DNA of 64,000 nucleotides from Tetmemena sp. SeJ-2015 (GCA_027382625.1 JAJKFJ010020752.1:1-64000), one strand, 5' to 3'. Positions 20,445-30,800 are shown, counted from the stretch's first letter. A program made the numbers and translations. Notes: generated by a model not told the origin, from the letters alone.

Positions 20445-20931
20445 TCCGGTCTCGGCGCTGGCGGGTGCCAGCTATGACGGTTTTGCCTCGGTGCGCGAGC
20501 TTGGCCCCTGGGGCATGATCACGCTGCGGGCAAAGCCGGGCACCAAGGGGCTTGAGAAGGCCGTGAAGGCGGGGTGGCCTTTGGCCGCCGGCGGCGGGCA
20601 GATGATTGGGATGGCCCGGCCCCGGGGCCGCGTCCTGGGCCCCCAGAGTCCCTGAGATCCGGGGTTGCGGGGCATGGCCCGTTGGGGGGTAGGGGGTTTT
20701 CCCCGAGGTTCCTCGAAAAAAGCCGGGGGGCCCGGGGGGTTCCCCGACGGAAGTACCCCGGCGGATCTGGAGTGCTGGCCCCGGGCGATTGCGCCGGTCG
20801 CGCCTCCCCAGGTGGCGGGGGCCTTCGGGGCGACCGAGGGTGGCTATACCGTCGTCGCCTTCCGCTCGGTCGCAGGCTATGTGATGGGGCTTCTGAGCCA
20901 TTCTGCCCAGCCCGGTTCGGAATTGGGCTGA
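20437..20931 (+). CDS. soxG: Sarcosine oxidase gamma subunit (corrupted centre)
   Basis: SoxG completes the heterotetramer. The start MSDPVSALAGASYDGFASVR and LGPWGMITLRAKPG is clear. About 20600-20760 is damaged by homopolymer runs. The C-terminus is clear again: ATEGGYTVVAFRSVAGYVMG and LLSHSAQPGSELG, ending at 20929-20931. In the family this end folds with the SoxA GcvT domain. Size about 165-180 residues. It is the last gene of soxBDAG and is followed by a hairpin terminator. The overlap with soxA implies coupling. Confidence 0.85.
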
Positions 20932-20949
20932 GCTGAATTTTCTTTTTAA

Positions 20950-20985
20950 GGCGTCAGGTGGGCAACTGCCGCTTGACGCCCTTTC
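20950..20985 (+). terminator. Terminator after soxBDAG
   Basis: GGCGTCA at 20950-20956 pairs with TGACGCC at 20974-20980; an inner GGCAACTGCC can extend the structure. It is followed by CTTTC, 19 bp after the soxG stop. Confidence 0.6.
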
Positions 20986-21032
20986 ACATTGCCGTGAGTG
21001 TAAGGGGGTAAAAGTCAGAATCGGGTGTTTGC

Positions 21033-21444
21033 ATGTTCGACCATCGCCATTTCACAGCCGCCGCTCTGGCGGCTTTTCTTTTGCCCGCAACAGCCGCGAG
21101 CGCAGATACCGCATATGATTGCGAGTTCAAGCAGCATGCTGACAACGGTGTCTGGATCCCAGAGCAGATCATCGTGGGGCAAGATCCCGAAACAGGCGAC
21201 GCAGTCGCCTATGACCCATTATTATCATTTCGTCGGCCCTCCTCGAATGAAAGGGCGAACCGACAATGCCAAACGACGACCTATTCTGGAACCTCAAGGT
21301 CACGAGGGGTCAAAACCCGAAATCGGCATGACCTATCGGATCACCATCTTCAAAGCGGATCTCAAGGCGCAAAAGACGGCGCTTCCGGTCGGCTACGCCC
21401 ACAATTTTTTTGCCGATGGTCGGTGCAAGCGTGTGAAAGGATGA
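21033..21444 (+). CDS. Small secreted protein of unknown function, paralogue 1 of 3
   Basis: The ATG at 21033 starts a signal peptide (MFDHRHFTAAALAAFLL, then PATAASA as likely cleavage site). The mature part begins DTAYDCEFKQHADNGVWIPE, and with two frameshifts (about 21220 and 21300) continues through a DPII-like segment, RITIFKADLKAQ, and ends DGRCKRVKG at 21444. About 135 residues, two conserved cysteines in the mature chain. I do not recognise the family. The last segment resembles the ends of the next two genes, so this looks like a tandem family. The stop overlaps the next start as ATGA. Confidence 0.6.
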
Positions 21445-21890
21445 GCAGGGTTGCGCTATTAAGCTCCGCGTCTGCCGTTCTTGTTGTGGGGGCCGCGGCC
21501 GCCATGTTTTGCGCACGGGGCCAGCCCTGGCTGTCGGAATGATGTCGTCTCGTTGGAGTGCCGCTTTTCCATCGAGGAGGCACATGCTGCGTATCTTCCC
21601 AATAGAATGTCGGTGTCGTTCTCGCCCTGGGGCAGCAGCGCCGAGGTTCATGATCCGATCATCGAAAAAGTCGTTGGTGGACCAATAGTTGCAAAAATAG
21701 ACACTTTGAGCCGAACGCAGGTCCGGCTGTCGTGGCCTTTGGCGTTGAAGGTGCCAGGGAAGCGCTTGAAGAACATCCAATACAACTTGACAGTCTTGCT
21801 CCCAGGACGCGAGGCAGTTGTATCGATCGGTGTCACTGAGAGCTTTCTGGTCAGCAGCTATCAGGCAGTCGGAAAATGCCAACCGGTGAA
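21441..21890 (+). CDS. Small secreted protein of unknown function, paralogue 2 of 3
   Basis: The start MSRVALLSSASAVLVVGAAA is a signal peptide. After a slip near 21500 the mature part reads CRNDVVSLECRFSIEEAHAA, RMSVSFSPWGSSAEV, DPIIEKVVGGPIVAKIDTL, TQVRLSWPLALKVPGKRLKN and ends VGKCQPVK near 21885. The pattern (paired early cysteines, D-P-I-I, a strand-rich half, G-K-C near the end) repeats that of both neighbours. The stop is not visible: the frame runs into a damaged patch at 21930-22010. Function unknown. Base composition here is visibly lower in GC than in the flanking sox and sodB genes. Confidence 0.55.
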
Positions 21891-21999
21891 GCAATATCGG
21901 GTTTGCTTTTCGGCTGCCCGGGGCGGACGGGCCCGCGCGCATTTTTTTTTTTTGGCCCCTTGGTTTGGGCGGGGCGGCGCCCGGCTGCGAAAAAAGGGC

Positions 22000-22307
22000 C
22001 CCGTGATCAGGAATGCCCCGGCCATGCGGCGTCTTTGCGGACAACCCGGGTCAGTGATCCCTTGATAGAAGCGAACTTGCCATGGCCTGCGAAAGCCGAG
22101 GTGAGCCAGCGCAGCAAGGTGCGGCTGACGTTGATGTGGGAATATCGCATGCCCAACCGCAAACTGTCGCAGGATGTGCGCACTTTTCGGCTGTCGCTTG
22201 CGGGGGCAACTGGTGAAGCATCCCTGCAAAGCTGGGCGCGGTCCGGGCAGTGGGGCGAGCTGGACCGGCACAGCGCACAGGGGAAATGCCGAAAGATCAA
22301 GGTCTGA
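22000..22307 (+). CDS. Small secreted protein of unknown function, paralogue 3 of 3 (5' part lost)
   Basis: Only the C-terminal two thirds can be read: SDPLIEANLPWPAKAEVSQR, SKVRLTLMWEYRMPNRKLSQ, DVRTFRLSLAGATG and the end QGKCRKIKV at 22307. The match to paralogue 2 is direct: DPLIE for DPIIE, KVRLTLMWEY for QVRLSWPLAL, GKCRKIK for GKCQPVK. The N-terminus and signal peptide would lie in the corrupted patch before 22010. Between this gene and sodB (22308-22577) I see no further gene. Confidence 0.5.
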
Positions 22308-22577
22308 TGCGGAGGCGCGAGACTTTCCGGTGTATTCGTTAAAGGGAGCGCACACACGTCCATAGAACCTGTCCTGACATGCCTGTCGGCCTTGCAAACG
22401 TGACGAGATATCTCTGGCCAGGAAAGGCCTGGGCGATATGCGCCCAGCTTTTGACCTGCATCGGGAACCTTGTTCTTCCGCGCAGGTTTGCTCGGCATAG
22501 GGCGCTTGCGGGGTTGACCTTGGCTCTGGGAAGCCCCTTATTCAGCCTCAGCCGATCATCCGAACAGGAGCAGGACC

Positions 22578-23180
22578 ATGGCCTTCACCCTTCCCGATCT
22601 GCCCTATGCCCATGACGCTCTGGCCCCGCTCGGCATGTCGCGCGAGACGCTGGAATACCACCACGACCTGCACCACAAGGCCTATGTCGACAACGGCAAC
22701 AAGCTGATCGCCGGCACCGAGTGGGAGTCGAAATCGCTCGAGGATATCGTGCGCGGCACCTATCAGGCGGGCGCCGTGGCGCAGAACGGCATCTTCAACA
22801 ACGCCAGCCAGCACTGGAACCATAACCTGTTCTGGGAAGTGATGGGTCCGGGCGAGGCAAAGGCGATTCCGGGTGCCCTTGAAAAGGCGCTGGTCGAGGC
22901 TTTCGGGTCGGTCGCCAAGTTCAAGGAAGATTTCGCCGCCGCCGGTGCGGGCCAGTTCGGTTCGGGCTGGGCCTGGCTGGTCAAGGACAAGGACGGGTCG
23001 CTGAAAGTGACCAAGACCGAGAACGGGGTGAACCCGCTCTGCTTCGGCCAGACCGCGCTGCTGGGTTGCGATGTGTGGGAACATTCCTATTACATCGACT
23101 TCCGCAACAAGCGTCCGGCCTATCTGACCAACTTCCTTGAAAAGCTGGTCAACTGGGAAGCGGTGGCGGCGAAGCTCTGA
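22578..23180 (+). CDS. sodB: Fe/Mn superoxide dismutase
   Basis: A clean 200-residue superoxide dismutase converting superoxide to hydrogen peroxide and oxygen. Metal ligands are visible: His near residue 28 in EYHHDLHHKAYV, His in NASQHWNHNLFW, and Asp and His in CDVWEHSYYIDFRNKRPAYL. AGAGQFGSGWAWLV is the conserved hydrophobic segment. Iron is more usual for this lineage, but the metal cannot be fixed from sequence alone. The start at 22578 follows AGGAGCAGGACC. A strong terminator follows, so the gene is monocistronic. Confidence 0.96.
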   Translation: MAFTLPDLPYAHDALAPLGMSRETLEYHHDLHHKAYVDNGNKLIAGTEWESKSLEDIVRGTYQAGAVAQNGIFNNASQHWNHNLFWEVMGPGEAKAIPGALEKALVEAFGSVAKFKEDFAAAGAGQFGSGWAWLVKDKDGSLKVTKTENGVNPLCFGQTALLGCDVWEHSYYIDFRNKRPAYLTNFLEKLVNWEAVAAKL

Positions 23181-23202
23181 TCTTCGTCTGACCTATCGGG
23201 AA

Positions 23203-23240
23203 GGCCCGTCGCGGGGGACTGCGGCGGGCCTTTTCCTTTG
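23203..23240 (+). terminator. Rho-independent terminator of sodB
   Basis: GGCCCGTCGC (23203-23212) pairs with GCGGCGGGCC (23221-23230), with one G-T pair, followed by TTTTCCTTT. It lies 23 bp after the stop. Confidence 0.85.
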
Positions 23241-23258
23241 TCCGTAGTGCGGGTGGAG

Positions 23259-23299
23259 AGGCCGGGGGGCCGTCTGCCCCCCGGACCCCCCGAGGATAT
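23259..23299. repeat. GC-rich palindromic intergenic repeat, copy 1
   Basis: The core GGCCGGGGGGC, a 2-3 base spacer, TCTGCCCCCCGGACCCCCC and then GAGGATAT matches copy 2 at 57268-57309 almost base for base. The GGGGGGC and GCCCCCC arms can fold into a hairpin. It sits between sodB and the end of the minus-strand LOG gene. Similar elements are common between genes in Rhodobacteraceae genomes. Confidence 0.75.
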
Positions 23300-23364
23300 C
23301 GGTGCGCCGAAGCGAAGAGGTCCTTCAAAGAGGGCGGCAAAGCCTTCGGCGATGACATGGTCGA

Positions 23365-23805
23365 TCAGGCCAGCAACGGCTGCCAGTAGCCATCCTGATC
23401 CAGCAGGATGATCGGTTTGGCATGAAGCCCGATCTGCGCCCAGGTCAGCACCTCGAAGAACTCGTCCAGCGAGCCTGCGCCGCCGGGAAGGACGACGATG
23501 GCGTCGGAGTTCATGAACATGACTTTCTTGCGTTCGTGCATGTCCTCGGTGACGACATAGGTGGTCAGGTCGCGCTTTCCGACCTCGGCCCGGACCAGAT
23601 GGGTCGGGATGACGCCAAAGGTCGCGGCCCCTGCGGCCTGGGCGGCGCGGGCCACCTCTCCCATCAGGCCGACATCGCCCGCGCCATAGACCAGGCGCCA
23701 GCCGCGCGCCGCGATTTCGCGGCCAAGACCGGCGGCGGCAGCGACATGGGCAGGGTTGTGGCCGGGCCGCGAGCCACAGAAGACGCAGATCGAATGCGCG
23801 GTCAT
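23365..23805 (-). CDS. LOG-family (TIGR00730) nucleoside monophosphate phosphoribohydrolase, 3' end odd
   Basis: The start MTAHSICVFCGSRPGHNP and the motif VVLPGGAGSLDEFFEVLTW (PGGxGxxxE) define the LOG/cytokinin-riboside phosphoribohydrolase family with a Rossmann fold; RKKVMFMNSDAI precedes it. Bacterial members cleave AMP or related nucleotides. A one-base deletion near 23365 ends the frame at QPLLA; in the next frame it continues LIDHVIAEGFAALFEG to about 23320, then runs into the palindromic repeat. The last 30 or so residues normal for the family are missing, so either the repeat has replaced the end or the assembly is incomplete there. Confidence 0.8.
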   Translation of the reverse strand: MTAHSICVFCGSRPGHNPAHVAAAAGLGREIAARGWRLVYGAGDVGLMGEVARAAQAAGAATFGVIPTHLVRAEVGKRDLTTYVVTEDMHERKKVMFMNSDAIVVLPGGAGSLDEFFEVLTWAQIGLHAKPIILLDQDGYWQPLLA

Positions 23806-23914
23806 GTGATAGTCCCGATTCCTGTTGCCTTGCGCCCTGATATCGGGGTTCCTTGCAGGATGTAAGCTGCGGCAGGGGCCAAGGACCGCGGCGGGGGGAG
23901 GGGAAGGGATCGCG

Positions 23915-25375
23915 ATGGCGGGATGGGGCAATCTCGGCGCGGGCGCGCGGGCGGGCATCATGGGCGCGGGGGCCCGTGATGCGCAGGCTCGGCTGGCGCG
24001 TCTTCGAGGGCAACAGGCCCGACCCGGGAGTTCGGAACAGGGGTCTCGGCCCCGTCGTCAGCCCGAGGCACCGAAGTCGCCGCGACCCCGTCCGCCGTGC
24101 CGACCAGCGCCGAAACGCACCCGCCCGACGACACCCCACCAGCAGCGCCACAGATCGGAACCTGGCTTGTGGGGCCGATGGCTCGGCCACCATTGCCGGC
24201 ACGGGGGCCCGCCAAGGCGCTGGTGAAGGTTCTGGTCGACGGGGTTGCCGTGGCTGAAACCACGGCGACACGCGGCGGAGAATTCGCGGTGGTCACCACG
24301 CTGGCGCCGAACCCTGCGCCCAGCCTGATGTCGCTGGTCATGGTGCTGGCGGATGGCACCGAGATCGCCTCGACCAGACCGTCGCGCTTGGCCCGATTGC
24401 CGGGCCGCCGTCACCCCGGTTGCGCCTGCCGCGCCTGAAACGGCAGAGGCCCCGGCCGCGCCGGAGGTTGCCGAGGCCGCCCCAGTGCCCGAGGCCGCCC
24501 CGGAGCCCGAGGCGCCAGCGGCGCTGATGCTACCGAAGAGGGGCGACGGTCCTGCAAGACCCCGCCGCGCCGGCTGCCGCCGAGACCGCCGCAGCGGCGA
24601 TATCGCCCCGGTCACGATCGAGACGATTTCCTATACCGCTGCCGGCCGGGCAACTGGCTCGGCCAACCGGGGCGTGGTCCGGCTTTATCTGACAACCGCC
24701 CGTTCAGGACGTGGCCGGCCCACAGCCGGCAAGTGGCTTGACGACGCGGCAAGAACGCGCCCGGCGTCTATACCTGCGGCCGATCAGTCGATGACATGGG
24801 GCTTGACATCGCGCTTCGAGACGCCATTCAAGCGCGAGACGCTTGAGGCGCTGGGCGCGGTGGGCGAGGGGGCTGCGGGGGGGTATCGGCAGGGGCGGCA
24901 TCGGCGAAAGCGGGCAGGCGCCGGCCGGGACGCCTGCCGAACGGCAGAACCCGCGCCGGAATCCGTGGCCGAGGCCGACGAAGCGCCCGCCGCGCCGACG
25001 CCCGAAGCTGCGCCCCTTGCCGAAGCGCCGGTCGCGGAAGAACCCGCCGCGCCTGCGGTGGTTGCCGAAGCGCCCGCGCCAACAGCGTCCGCGGAGACCG
25101 CTGAGCCGCCGCCACCCGGCGCAGATGCGGTCGCGTCAGAGGCCGGCCCCGATCTGGCCGCGGCGCCAGCGGCCGACGCAACACCCGCAGCCCCGGCACC
25201 GCCGCCGGTGGTGACGGTCACAGTGCAGCCGGGCAATACGCTTTGGGCCATCGCCAAGGGGCAGATGGGCGACGGCATTCGCTATGTGCAGGTCTATGAG
25301 GCCAACAAGGATGCGATCCGCGACCCGGATCTGATCTATCCAGGCCAGATCTTCACGATTCCGACGCAGAATTAG
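23915..25375 (+). CDS. LysM peptidoglycan-binding protein with long Ala/Pro/Glu linker (frameshifted)
   Basis: The ATG at 23915 ([15 protein letters not shown]) should lead into one N-terminal membrane helix, blurred by indels. Around 24200-24400 a small beta domain is visible ([32 protein letters not shown]), then Ala/Pro/Glu-rich linkers, a second domain ([27 protein letters not shown]), a longer Pro/Ala linker and a C-terminal LysM domain: [20 protein letters not shown] and [14 protein letters not shown]. LysM domains bind peptidoglycan, so an anchored periplasmic protein is likely. At least five frameshifts interrupt the frame. The 3' end overlaps the convergent arsR gene by 23 bp. Confidence 0.75.
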
Positions 25376-25745
25376 CGTCGGCGGGCATTTCGAAGGCCCT
25401 TGGCCGCAGGCGCGGTGCCTCGCTGCCTTCGCTGCGGCGGCAGCAGGCCATCACTTCGGGATGTTCCATGCAGCAATCGTTCAAGAGATAGGCGATGATC
25501 CGGCCCAGCCCCCCGGCGTCGATCGAATAGATCACATTGCGCCCCTCGCGCCGCGCCCCGATCAGCCCACCCTGTTCCAGCGCCGACAGATGGAAAGACA
25601 GGCGCGAGGCCGACAGGCCCAGGCTGCGCGCGATCTCGCCTGCCGCCATGCCCTCATCGCCCTCGCGCACCAGCAGGCGGACAAGGTCCAGGCGGTGGCC
25701 ATGGGACAGGGCGGAAAGGGCGGCGAGGGCTTTACTTCGATCCAT
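25353..25745 (-). CDS. ArsR-family transcriptional regulator with C-terminal cysteine cluster
   Basis: A clean 130-residue winged-helix repressor: [40 protein letters not shown] (recognition helix) and [18 protein letters not shown]. The C-terminal part carries [16 protein letters not shown], two vicinal cysteine pairs that could bind a soft metal or sense thiol redox state; this is inference. It is transcribed divergently from an Atm1-type exporter, with an inverted repeat between them that is a natural operator, so it probably represses both. Confidence 0.85.
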   Translation of the reverse strand: MDRSKALAALSALSHGHRLDLVRLLVREGDEGMAAGEIARSLGLSASRLSFHLSALEQGGLIGARREGRNVIYSIDAGGLGRIIAYLLNDCCMEHPEVMACCRRSEGSEAPRLRPRAFEMPADANSASES

Positions 25746-25747
25746 CG

Positions 25748-25771
25748 TTCAACTATTCATGTATCGTTGAA
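25748..25771. promoter_or_regulatory. Inverted repeat, probable ArsR operator
   Basis: TTCAAC at 25748-25753 and GTTGAA at 25766-25771 form a 6-bp inverted repeat with a 12-base AT-rich centre. It begins 3 bp upstream of the arsR start and lies 40-90 bp upstream of the exporter start. Size and AT-richness fit ArsR/SmtB sites. Confidence 0.55.
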
Positions 25772-25839
25772 ATGTTGTAGCCCGTCCGGTCGCGCAAGGC
25801 AACCGTGCCGTGTCTGCCAAGCCCCCGATCAGGACCGAA

Positions 25840-27680
25840 ATGCGCCGCTCGACCGCGACTTCTGCCGATATGCCCGATAAACCCGCAAGCGGGATGCAGA
25901 CCATCCTGCGCGTCTTGCCCTATCTCTGGCCCGAGGCGCACCCTTGGGTGAAGCGCCGGGTGATCTATGCGATGATCTTCCTCATCGCGGCCAAGGCGGT
26001 GTCGATCGTCACGCCCTACCTTTACAAGCTCGCGGTGGACTCGCTCAGTTCCGAGACCGGCACCGATCCCGGTTGGGTGCTGATCTATGGCGCTGTCGGG
26101 CTGACCATTGCTTATGGTCTGGCGCGGCTGGGTGCGGTGGTCTTTGGCGAGATGCGCGACGCGATCTTCGTGCGGGTGGGACAGCGGGCGCTGCGCAAGC
26201 TGGCGCTGGAGACGTTCGAGCATATTCACGCGCTCTCCTTGCGCTATCATATCACGCGCAAGACGGGCGGGCTGAGCCGGATCATCGAGCGCGGGGTCAA
26301 GGGCGTCGATTTCCTGCTGCGCTTCATGATCTTTTCGATCGGGCCGCTGATCCTCGAACTGACCCTGGTCTCGATCATCTTCGCGGTGGTTTTCGGCTGG
26401 CAGTATTCGGCGGTCGTTGTCGTCACCATCGCGCTTTACGTTACCTACACGTTCAAGGTGACCGAATGGCGGGTGAAGATCCGGCGCGAGATGAACGAGC
26501 AGGATACGGACGCGAACCAGAAGGCCATCGACAGCCTGCTGAACTATGAGACGGTGAAGTATTTCAGCGCCGAGGCGCGGGAAGCCGCGCGCTATGACTA
26601 TGCGATGGAGCGTTACGAGACGGCGGCGGTCAAGACGGGGCAGTCGCTGTCTTTCCTGAACGCGGGGCAGGCGTTCCTGATCACCACGGGCCTTGTGATC
26701 GTGATGGTGATGGCCGCACAGGGCGTGCAGGCGGGCAAGCTGACGGTCGGCGATTTCGTCATGGTCAATGCCTATATGATCCAGATCACCATGCCGTTGA
26801 ACTTTCTCGGCACGGTTTACCGCGAAATCCGGCAGGCGCTGGTCGATATGGGCGAGATGTTCGGTCTTCTGGGCCAGCCCGCCGAAGTGGTGGATGCGCC
26901 GGATGCCAAGCCCTTGCAGGTGACGGCGGGCGAGATCGCTTTGACAATGTCCGCTTCGCCTATGAACCGGCGCGCGAGATCCTGAAAGGCGTCAGCTTCA
27001 CGGTGAAGCCCGGGCAGAAGCTGGCGCTGGTCGGCCATTCCGGCAGCGGCAAATCGACCATCGGTCGCTTGCTCTTCCGGGTTTTTACGACATCAATTCC
27101 GGTGCGGATCCGATCGACGGTCAGGACCTGCGCGCGGTACGCAGACCAGCCTCATGCCAGATCGGGGTGGTGCCGCAGGATACGGTGCTGTTCAACGATA
27201 CGGTGCGCTACAACATCGCCTATGGCCAAGGGCAACGCACCGAGGCCCAGATCATCGCCGCCGCCGGGCCGCGCGTATCCATGATTTCATCGTCTGCCCG
27301 AGGGCTACGAGACCAAGGTGGGCGAGCGCGGACTGAAGCTGTCGGGCGGCGAGAAGCAGCGCGTCGGCATTGCGCGGACCTTGCTGAAGGACCCGCCGAT
27401 CCTGATCCTCGACGAGGCGACGAGTGCGCTGGACACCCAGACCGAGCGCGACATTCAGGACAGTCTGCGCGAGATGGGGCAGGGGCGGACGGTCATTACC
27501 ATCGCGCATCGTCTGTCGACCATCGCGGATGCCGACCGTCCTTGTGATGGAGGAAGGCCAGGTGATCGAACGCGGCACGCAAGAGGAATTGCTGGCCCTC
27601 GGCGGCGTCTATGCCGAGATGTGGGCGCGTCAGGTGGACGGATTTCGCCAGCCGTCTCAGGATCTGCCCGGGGGGCAAGG
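25840..27680 (+). CDS. Atm1/ABCB7-type ABC exporter (permease fused to ATPase)
   Basis: A half-size ABC exporter. The membrane domain is clean to about 26940: [18 protein letters not shown], then the Atm1-type motif [36 protein letters not shown] and [20 protein letters not shown]. The ATPase domain has Walker [10 protein letters not shown], signature [14 protein letters not shown], Walker [13 protein letters not shown] and IAHRLST, with frameshifts near 26940, 27085, 27230, 27290 and 27535. Bacterial Atm1 proteins export glutathione-metal or persulfide conjugates. I prefer the ATG at 25840 with AGGA just before it; a GTG at 25810 in the same frame is possible. The end, after EMWARQ, is uncertain. 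Confidence 0.88.
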
Positions 27681-27845
27681 GCGAGCCCTTCTCGAACAAC
27701 GGCTGCAGGATCGGTTTCGCACCATACCGGTGGGCGGTAAACCTTACCCCGGCTCAGGATACGTCAGGGGGATGAGGGCTTTTTTCCTTTGACCGCCCGG
27801 GTTGCGAAGCCAAAATTGCCCATTGTTAAAATCAGGGTCAACGCG

Positions 27846-30800
27846 ATGCTGCACCCGTTCTCATTGCATATTGTCTTTCTTGGCCTTCCACCGCCGCCTT
27901 TGCCGAACGGGGGGTGGCGCGGGTCATGGGGTCGATATTAAAAGAACTCCGCAGCGGGAAAATTTCCGGGGGTCAAGACGCCGCGCGATGGAAAACTGCT
28001 GGACGGTCTGGGCTTTGAGGTGACGCGGGCCGTGACCCGCCCTAAGCGGATGAAGCGCCGCTGAGGATTTCAAGGATGATGCGACCGGTGCGGTTGGGGC
28101 GCTGGGTCTTTTTCCCGGGGCATGGCGTGGCGCTGAAGGGTGAACTACCTTCTCCCCACAGACGCCGAAGCGACGTCGCCCCGGAAAAGCTGGCCCCGAC
28201 CCGCCTTCCCCTGGCCCATATCCAGAACGTGCTGGGCGAGGTAGGGCCGGGGCGGCATCATGCTGCTTGATGCCTGCCGTGAGATCCTTTTGCCGCCGCC
28301 GGAGGGGGAACGGGCGACGGGCGCAGCGCCAAGCCCCTGTCCGACGACCCGCCCGAAGCGCCGAAACCCGTGCCGGGCCTGGGGCGGATCGGGCGCTCGG
28401 ATGGTGTTCTCTTCGCCTTTGCCGCCGCGCCCAATGAAACCGCCAGCGATGGCGATGGCGAGAACTCGCCCTTCACATCGGCGCTTCTGCGCCATTTCGG
28501 CACCAAGGGGGTCGAGCTGAAATCGGCGCTGACGCTGGTGCAGCAGGATGTCTATGACCGCTCGCGCGGCCAGCAACTGCCCTATATCGAAAGCGGCCTG
28601 CCGGAACTGGTCTTCATCAGCGAAGAGGGCGATCTGCCGGAACGCGACCAGCTTCTGCTCGCCATGGCAGGTCTGACGCCCGAGCTGCGGACGGAAGTGG
28701 AAACCGTGGCCAAGGCCAACAACATGCCGCTTGCGCCGCTTTATGCCGCCGTCATCTCGGGCGATCTGACAGGTCAGACGCCGGAGGAGCGCCGCCGGAT
28801 GCTGGAAGAGGCGGCGCGGTCCTACGCGGCCTTCCAGGGCGAGCTGGTGAAATATGCCCGCGATGATCCGCGCGTCGCCCAGTTGCGCGCCAAGGCGAGG
28901 AACAGCTTTCGTTGGGGCGGTGGATGAGCACGGGCGCTGCTGACCGAAGCGGCGAGATCACAGTCAGGCGCGGTCGCGATCAAGAACAACTTCATCTCGC
29001 GCACCTGTCGGAAGCCTCGACCCATGTCCTGAACGCCAATGCCGCCCGCACCGATCTGCGTTACGATCTGGCCATCGGCGACCTGACCAAGGCGTCGAGC
29101 TTTTTTGCCGAGGTCGAGGCGCAATTGCCCGACCGGCAGGCGCGCCTAGACTATGCCGTCGCGCTCAGGATCTGGGCGATCTCTACATGGTTGCCGAAAT
29201 ACCTATGGCGCCCTGGGCGCGGCGATGACCCGGGTTGAATTCCTGAAGGCCCAGGCCAAGGCCGAGCCGATGGATCTGGGCTGGACGCGCGAGCTGATCT
29301 GGGCGCTGAACTCGGTCGGTTCTGTCCTGCAACAGCAGGGATATCTGAAAGAGGCTGAAGAAGCCTTCATGAACGCTTTCGAATTCAGCCAGTGGCAAAG
29401 CGACCGCAACCCGGATGATCCCGATCTTCAGCGCGACCGCGAGGTGATCCGCAACAAGCTGGGCGAAGTGCGCTTTGCGCTGGCCGATTATCCGGGCGCG
29501 CTGTCGGCCTATCAGGAATCGCTGGTGATCGCACAGAAGCTCTTGGACAGCGATCCGACCCGCATCACCTATATGCGCGATGTCAGCTATACGCAGGAAC
29601 GCATCGGCGATGTCTATGTCGCCATGGGCGACCGCCAAAGCGCCCGCGCGGCCTTTGATGTCGCCATGCGGATCAGCCAGCAGCTTGTCGATGAATTCCC
29701 GACCGACCAGGAGTTCCGGCGTGATCTATCGGTGGCCTATGAGCGGCTGGGCGACATGATGATCGCCGAGAACGATCTCGATTCCGCGCTGGCCTCGTAT
29801 CTCGAGGCGCTGAACATCCGCGAGGATCTTGCGAAGCTTGACCCGACCAACCGGATGCGCCAGCGCGACAGTTCGGTGACGTACGAGCGCATCGGCGACA
29901 TTTATGCCGCGATGGGCGATGTCGGCTCGGCCCTGATGAGCCACCAGCAGGCGCTGGACCTGCGCGAAAAGCTGGTGGCGCTGGACCCGGGCAGCGCGCA
30001 ATGGGCGCGCGACCTGTCAGTCAGCTATGAACGGATTGGTGAGCTGTATTACGGCGAGGGCGAATATCAGGGCGCGCTGGAATATTACGAGAGTGCCGTG
30101 ACGCGCGCCTCGCGATTGTCGCGCTTGACCGTCGAACCTGCGCGCCAGCGCGATCGGGCGGGGCCTTAAACAAATCAGCCCTGCCCGGGCGGCGATGCGA
30201 GGGCAACGTGAGGTGCACGGACGGTGCTGAGTTTGCGCCCCCAAAGCTGGGGCCCGAGCCCCCGTAAAAGCCGCGACGGGGCCCTTTCACCCTGTTGCAG
30301 ATGGCCGAGGTGCTGCGCGGCAAGGGCGATCAAGCCGGGGCCTTGCCGCTCATGGCCGAGGCGGTTTCTTTGCGCGAGGCGATCCTGCAAGCCGCGCCCG
30401 ATGATTTCGACACGCTGCGCGACACGACGATTGCCCAGAACCAATATGTCGCGGCCCTGATGGAAACGGCGATTACGCCACGGCGTGCCGGTCGGCCAGG
30501 CCTCGGTCGCGGTGTCCATCTGGCGCAGGCCGAAGACAAGGAACCTCCCAATGGTGGCGGCGAGCGCTTCGCCCCGCTGAAGGGGGCGGGCGACGGGCGC
30601 ATTGCCCTTTGGCCAAAGGGGGCACGGCTATGCGCGGCTCGGGATCCAACCGGCGGCGGTGGATTACACGCTGGCGCTGGAGCGGATGGGCGACACCTAT
30701 ATCGCGCTGCAAAACTACCCCCGCGCGCAACGAGCTGACCAATGCCGTTTCGATGCGGCAATGGCTGGCCGGGCAGAAACCCGGCAGCCTGCCCGACCAG

